The translations under genes and the position numbers were made by a program. DNA of 64,000 bases from contig ONGG01000002.1 of the NCBI GenBank assembly GCA_900317305.1, forward strand, positions 142,773 to 206,772, read 5' to 3'. The notes under the pieces were generated by a model. That model worked only from the letters and a program-made list of their open reading frames with translations, was not told the DNA's origin and did not search any database. Source of the stretch: an uncultured Prevotellaceae bacterium (GTDB lineage Bacteria; Bacteroidota; Bacteroidia; Bacteroidales; Bacteroidaceae). Positions 59,760-64,000 of this stretch are shown here, piece after piece; the first letter of the stretch is position 1; each line of letters opens with the position of its first letter.

Positions 59760-61415
59760 ATGAACAAATTTTTTAGAAACGGTCTCTTGATGTTGGCTGC
59801 TGGAGCACTTGTTGTTTCCTGTGCCGACTACAACGTGACAGACGATTTCCCTGCTCACCCCGACCCTTCTTTCGTAGAGCCATATAAGGACTTGGGTCCT
59901 GTGAAGTCATACATCGACAGGGCACAATATCCCAACCTGTCGCTCGGTGCCACGCTGAAGGTGACGGATTTCAACAAGCAGGAATTGGCTCATGCCGCTG
60001 CGGTCACCAACTTCGATGATGTCGCTTTTGGTACCACCCTGATGGCTGGCACTATCGTCAACGCGAGAGGTGTGATGAACTTCCTCGATATGAGCGACCT
60101 TCTCACCCATGTCGATGAAATCGGTTATACCGTTTACGGCAGTCCCCTCTTCGCCAATGCCAACCAGGCCGATGATTGGATGAATATGCTTACCGCTCCC
60201 ATCGAGATTCCTGTTGACTATGTGGAAGGAAAGGAAGTGGACTATACTACCATGAGCTCCTTCGACGGAACAGCTGAGTCGGGCTCCGCATCTATCATCC
60301 AGTACGACGGGATGAACGTGCTCAAAGTACCCTTGAGGGCCAAGATACGCATCATCGAGGGCTTCGAAGTTGACCCCAAAGCCAAATACACCATTACTTT
60401 CTGGGCTACCACCGACAAGGTCAGTGACACTGGTGTATCCTTCAACGTGACGTTCTCTGGCACTCCGGTCGAAGGTTCCGGTACCGGTGGCAAATGGGTC
60501 GTGAAGCAGGGCAAATGGACAAAGTTCGTGATCGAGGCACAAAGTGCCGAGGGCGTGACCGATGGCTACCTGAGAATAGAGAACGGACCCAACGGCAACG
60601 TCTTAGTACAGAAGGTTAATGTGGGCTACTATCCCGACAACCACCGTCCGCAGACTGACAAGGAAATCAGCGACACGATCAATTTCGCAGTCAACGACTG
60701 GTGCGATGGTGTGATGAAGATCAACGCTGGCCGTATCAAGTCGTTCGACCTCATCGATGAGCCCATCGACCCGAAGGCTGAACTCGAGAATGGCATGCTC
60801 GATATCAAGCATTCTACAGAGAAGGTATTCTGGCAGGATATTCTCGGAAGCGAAAACTACGCTCCGGTAGTATCAAGGGCTGCCAGCACGGCATTCGAAA
60901 AGCATGGTGGCAATCCTGCCGACCTGAAGTTCTTTATCAGTGAGACTGGTCTCGACAACCCCAAAGTAATTGAGAGTCTCAAATACTGGATCGGCATCTG
61001 GGACAGCAAGGGTGCCAAGATTGATGGTATCAATGCCAAACTGAATCTTTTCTATAGCGAGGATGCTGCAACGCAGGCCGCCAATGAGGCCTCGCTCAAC
61101 CTTCTCCTTGACAACCTTGCTGCTACAGGCAAACTCATCCGTCTGTCCAACTTCGACATCAAGTATCAGGATGCTGCAGGTGCCCCCGTCTTGGCAAATA
61201 ATATCTCAGAAGACCAGCGTCAGCGGCTTGCCGACTACTATGCCTACGTTATCAGGAGCTATATGACCAAGATTCCGCATGACAAGCAGGCTGGTCTCTG
61301 CAAAGGCAACCTGGCCGATACTACCGACCCTGTAGGTCTCTGGTATGTCGATAACAGGGACTGGGTGCGCACAGCCACCTACAAGGCATTCTGCGATGCC
61401 CTCAGCGGAAAGTAA
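59760..61415 (+). CDS. GH10-like lipoprotein with CBM insert and lost nucleophile
   Basis: Lipoprotein of 551 residues (lipobox VVSC). I prefer the ATG at 59760 to the one at 59754 because GGAGG at 59748-59752 is then at usable distance. It has the Xyn10C layout: GH10 barrel split by a CBM4-like insert (about 155-290). Barrel motifs are degenerate: HTLVWH of xylanases reads YTVYGS (123-128); the acid/base motif DVVNEA reads DLIDEP, keeping Glu 334; the nucleophile motif (T/S)ELD reads SNFD, with Asn 464 replacing Glu; and the usual CxW near the end reads CKGNLAD. The C-terminal pattern (DPVGLWYVDNRDWVRTATYK) still matches GH10. It is probably a xylan-binding protein, not an active xylanase. 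Confidence 0.82.
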   Translation: MNKFFRNGLLMLAAGALVVSCADYNVTDDFPAHPDPSFVEPYKDLGPVKSYIDRAQYPNLSLGATLKVTDFNKQELAHAAAVTNFDDVAFGTTLMAGTIVNARGVMNFLDMSDLLTHVDEIGYTVYGSPLFANANQADDWMNMLTAPIEIPVDYVEGKEVDYTTMSSFDGTAESGSASIIQYDGMNVLKVPLRAKIRIIEGFEVDPKAKYTITFWATTDKVSDTGVSFNVTFSGTPVEGSGTGGKWVVKQGKWTKFVIEAQSAEGVTDGYLRIENGPNGNVLVQKVNVGYYPDNHRPQTDKEISDTINFAVNDWCDGVMKINAGRIKSFDLIDEPIDPKAELENGMLDIKHSTEKVFWQDILGSENYAPVVSRAASTAFEKHGGNPADLKFFISETGLDNPKVIESLKYWIGIWDSKGAKIDGINAKLNLFYSEDAATQAANEASLNLLLDNLAATGKLIRLSNFDIKYQDAAGAPVLANNISEDQRQRLADYYAYVIRSYMTKIPHDKQAGLCKGNLADTTDPVGLWYVDNRDWVRTATYKAFCDALSGK

Positions 61416-61426
61416 TGAACTTATTT

Positions 61427-61491
61427 GGTTGCCAGTGAGGAGAAGGACTCGTTCCTTTTCTTCCTGGCAATTAACCCTTAGCATTTTTTTT
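61427..61491 (+). terminator. Possible terminator after the GH10-like gene
   Basis: Imperfect long hairpin (GGTTGCCAG...AGGAGAAGGA pairing with TTCCTTTTCTTCC...CTGGCAA, 61427-61476) followed by a run of eight Ts at 61484-61491. Partial readthrough would attenuate the next gene. Confidence 0.6.
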
Positions 61492-61531
61492 AACTACCAA
61501 CTTTTTATTTATTAATCTAAATTTTTCTATT

Positions 61532-63757
61532 ATGAAGAAATTGTTTACTCTTGTTGCTCTCCTAGCAGTGTTTATGGGAGCAAAGGCAGAGTGGGTAGAA
61601 GATTACAAGATCGACTACTCAAACAACACTGGCTTCCCATTCTATGTGATGGGGTATGTGCCCGAGTGGGTTGACGGTGTGATGACCGACTACGGAGCAA
61701 ATTACAGGTATGCAACACAGGCAGACCTTGATGGTGACGGTGATGCCAAATGGAAAGATGGAGAATCTTCTGTTGGTACTGTTACGACTCAAGGTGGAAC
61801 AGAGTATCAGAAGGTGACAGGTGCTGGCCCATATTGGCACCAGTATTTCATTGCCGATGGTATTCCCACCGAACTCGATGGCGCTTATACCGTTAAGGCT
61901 ATGGTCAAGGCTTCAGAGCCTGTCTCCATCAACGTCAACATGGGTTGGGGTTGGGGTTCCGGCCAGCAGGCCAGTGCTTCCGTTACTATACCCTCCGAGT
62001 GGACTGAGGTAGAATGGGAGTACAGCGGCATCGGTGGCACTTCTTGTAACCTCGTTGCTCAGCCAGGTACTTTCACTGGTATCATCGAATGGAAGTATGT
62101 GACTGTTTCCCACAATGCAAAGCCAGTGAGACCTACCGTATGGCAAGAGTGGCTCACCAGCGACGGACAGCCTGTCATCGTCGACGGTTCGCCCATTCCT
62201 ACCTATATGGGTGATGCCGAGACTCCATGGCCAGATCCTACCGTAAGATTCGACGACCAGGAGAAGAACTACCTCATCTGCGCATGGTCGAAGGAGAAAG
62301 GCCGCAACATGAATGATAACGAGGGTTGGGATCCATTCCCCGCCGATATCGAGGAGGTTGATGGAAGCCACGTATTCGTATGCCATGGCCAGCCTGCTAC
62401 CACCGAAGGTGATGCCTCTGCATGGGACAACCAGTTCTGGATCCAGTCGCCGAAGGCTTGGAAGTCGGGCGACCAGGTGAAGATTCACTTCCGCTACAAG
62501 GCTTCTGCTCCCGTTAGCTCTACCGATACTCAGATTCACTACCAGAACCCATCCAACTACCTCATCTGGCATGCTATTGGCAACATCGCATTCACCACTG
62601 AGTGGCAGGAGTTCGACGCTGTGATGAATATTCAGGATGATATGGCCGGTGGTTGGTCTATCGCATTCAACCTCAACTCTGTTGTTAAGGATGCTGTCAA
62701 CTTCTATTTCGACGACCTCTCATGGCAGAGCATGAAACTCGACGAGGGTTACTTCGTGGCTGGCTGCAACCCAGATACGGGCCTTGAGTATGACTTCGAC
62801 AACGCTATTCAGTTCGAATACGACTCCACTTTAGAGTTCCCATGCTATGTGGCTACCATAGGTGAGAAGGGCAAGACCGACACTTATGTCAATCAGATCA
62901 TGATCTCTACCGTTCGCGGTAACGATGCTGCCTTCAAGGGCAACACCCTGAAGCCTGCTGGCACGATCACCAACGATCCTGACAACTGGATGGACTATAC
63001 CGAGGCCAGTCTCGCCAAACTGTCTCTCCCGGGTACTGGTGTATGGAAGATTTATCTCGACGACGAATACAAGTCAATGGCATTCGAGATGCTCGAGGGT
63101 ACTGATATTAAGCCAGTCGAAATCAATCCTAACCCCACAGTGGTTGTTGTGAACGCTCCAGAGAGAGATGACCTTACTGATGGAGAAGATGGTACTGTAA
63201 AAGAGGAGCCGGGTGGAACAGGCCAGCCTTGGGACAGCCAGTTCTGGATTGTTGCTAACCGTGAGCTCAGCACTGGTGAGGTCACTATTCTCCAGTTCAA
63301 GTACAAGAGCGCAACTGCTGCTAAGACCTCTACACAGTGCCACGCTGATCCAGGTGCATATCTCCACTGGGCTGCTATCGGTGATGTGAACTTCACTGAG
63401 GAATGGCAGGACTTCGAGAAAGTATTCACTGTTCCTGGCGAGGCCAACAACATGAAGTCTATCGCATTCAACATGGCTGAGATCAAGGCTGCTAACAAGT
63501 ATGAGATCAAGGACGTTGTATGGAAGACCGAGGATGGCAGAGAGTCTCTGATCAACCAGGAGGGCGCCGACAACTTCTACGTGAAGGAGGGTGCTGGCGA
63601 TACCCCACACGTATTCGTTGATCCTGAGGGCATCTCCAGCGTAGTTGCCAACAGCAGCAATGTTTCTACCGTAACCTACAACATCGCTGGCCAGCGTGTG
63701 ACAAAAGATTACAAGGGCATTGTGATCAAGAACGGCAAGAAAGTGGTGGTGAAATAA
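61532..63757 (+). CDS. Secreted multi-CBM protein without visible catalytic domain
   Basis: Protein of 741 residues with a signal peptide (MKKLFTLVALLAVFMGAKA). I see three CBM4/CBM9-like beta-sandwich modules: about 30-200 (SINVNMGWGWGSGQQASASV), about 225-415 (NQFWIQSPKAWKSGDQVKIH, YLIWHAIGNIAFTTEWQEFD) and about 540-690 (SQFWIVANRELSTGEVTILQ, YLHWAAIGDVNFTEEWQDFE). Modules 2 and 3 are clearly related. No glycosidase or esterase motif is present. The final 35 residues (TYNIAGQRVTKDYKGIVIKN, GKKVVVK) match the tails of the GH53 and GH13 enzymes. Codons lean to T-ending forms (GCT, TCT, GGT), suggesting high expression. Likely a secreted xylan-binding scaffold or capture protein. Confidence 0.75.
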   Translation: MKKLFTLVALLAVFMGAKAEWVEDYKIDYSNNTGFPFYVMGYVPEWVDGVMTDYGANYRYATQADLDGDGDAKWKDGESSVGTVTTQGGTEYQKVTGAGPYWHQYFIADGIPTELDGAYTVKAMVKASEPVSINVNMGWGWGSGQQASASVTIPSEWTEVEWEYSGIGGTSCNLVAQPGTFTGIIEWKYVTVSHNAKPVRPTVWQEWLTSDGQPVIVDGSPIPTYMGDAETPWPDPTVRFDDQEKNYLICAWSKEKGRNMNDNEGWDPFPADIEEVDGSHVFVCHGQPATTEGDASAWDNQFWIQSPKAWKSGDQVKIHFRYKASAPVSSTDTQIHYQNPSNYLIWHAIGNIAFTTEWQEFDAVMNIQDDMAGGWSIAFNLNSVVKDAVNFYFDDLSWQSMKLDEGYFVAGCNPDTGLEYDFDNAIQFEYDSTLEFPCYVATIGEKGKTDTYVNQIMISTVRGNDAAFKGNTLKPAGTITNDPDNWMDYTEASLAKLSLPGTGVWKIYLDDEYKSMAFEMLEGTDIKPVEINPNPTVVVVNAPERDDLTDGEDGTVKEEPGGTGQPWDSQFWIVANRELSTGEVTILQFKYKSATAAKTSTQCHADPGAYLHWAAIGDVNFTEEWQDFEKVFTVPGEANNMKSIAFNMAEIKAANKYEIKDVVWKTEDGRESLINQEGADNFYVKEGAGDTPHVFVDPEGISSVVANSSNVSTVTYNIAGQRVTKDYKGIVIKNGKKVVVK

Positions 63758-63796
63758 TCCTCCTCTTTCCCCCTCTATAGAGGGAACATAAACATC

Positions 63797-63843
63797 ATCG
63801 TGCGTCACCTTCCGTCATCGGAATCGTGACGCACGATTTTTTT
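63797..63843 (+). terminator. Intrinsic terminator of the xylan-type operon
   Basis: Perfect 12-bp arms (ATCGTGCGTCAC, 63797-63808, and GTGACGCACGAT, 63826-63837) with a 17-nt loop and a run of seven Ts (63837-63843). A short palindrome (CCCTCTATAGAGGG) lies just upstream. Confidence 0.92.
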
Positions 63844-63879
63844 GTAAAGCAACTTGTGGGAGAGAGGAGAGTAAGATGT

Positions 63880-64000
63880 GACCTCCCCCTGCCCCTCAAA
63901 GATGAAAGATGACCTCCCCCTGTCCCTCAAAGATGAAAGATGACCTCCCCCTGCCCCTCAAAGATGAAAGATGACCTCCCCCTGTCCCTCAAAGATGAAA
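63880..64000. repeat. 31-bp tandem repeat with alternating variants
   Basis: Four copies start at 63880, 63911, 63942 and 63973; the last is cut by the window edge after 28 bp. Each runs GACCTCCCCCTG, then YCCCTCAAAGATGAAAGAT. The base after CTG alternates C, T, C, T, so the true unit may be a 62-bp dimer. I see no reading frame through it; 31 is not a multiple of three. Confidence 0.95.

Overview
The window looks like chromosome of a Prevotella-type Bacteroidales bacterium. The evidence is SusC/SusD pairs with SusE/F lipoproteins, a one-protein hybrid two-component system (HTCS), DUF6377 and DUF4974/FecR-type signalling proteins, and the Bacteroidetes -7 promoter box (TAnnTTTG) ahead of most transcription units. 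Assignment to Prevotella itself is inference from gene families and synteny. I saw no rRNA, tRNA, CRISPR array, phage or transposase gene.

Layout. 1-2.1 kb: 5' end of a SusC gene, divergent from a DUF6377 membrane regulator. 2.3-7.4 kb: compact operon with an ECF sigma factor, a minimal DUF4974 anti-sigma-like protein, two predicted beta-barrels, an unknown secreted protein and an unusual STN/DUF3857 protein. 7.4-12.3 kb: two hemicellulose enzymes, a CE1 esterase carrying a second broken esterase domain and a GH3 enzyme carrying an N-terminal DUF1573 domain. 12.5-20.9 kb: YccF protein, small coiled-coil protein, an 1180-residue secreted protein of unknown function, an SDR and two glycosyltransferases. 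21-27.7 kb: M23/LysM peptidase, RecG, DJ-1 protein, NAD kinase and an ABC exporter.

27.8-43.6 kb is a starch/malto-oligosaccharide locus. A leftward susC-susD-susE-susF-ompA operon is followed by a separately promoted GH13 amylase and a GH53 galactanase. Divergently lie a LacI regulator, an MFS sugar transporter and a SemiSWEET protein. Two near-identical LacI-type palindromes sit 61.5-62.5 bp upstream of the -7 boxes of susC, lacI and the amylase, which ties these units into one predicted regulon.

43.8-63.8 kb is a second polysaccharide locus. A leftward HTCS is divergent from SusC-SusD-SusC-SusD, a DUF1735 lipoprotein, a GH10-derived protein that has lost its nucleophile, and a secreted protein made only of CBM-like modules. 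The order matches the xylan utilisation (xus) loci of Prevotella and Bacteroides, so xylan is the likely target. The CE1/GH3 pair at 7-12 kb fits the same substrate.

Intergenic DNA carries several perfect-stem terminators, a promoter-like motif found three times, a dispersed family of short repeats, one 18-bp perfect hairpin and, at the right edge, a 31-bp tandem repeat whose copies alternate between two variants.
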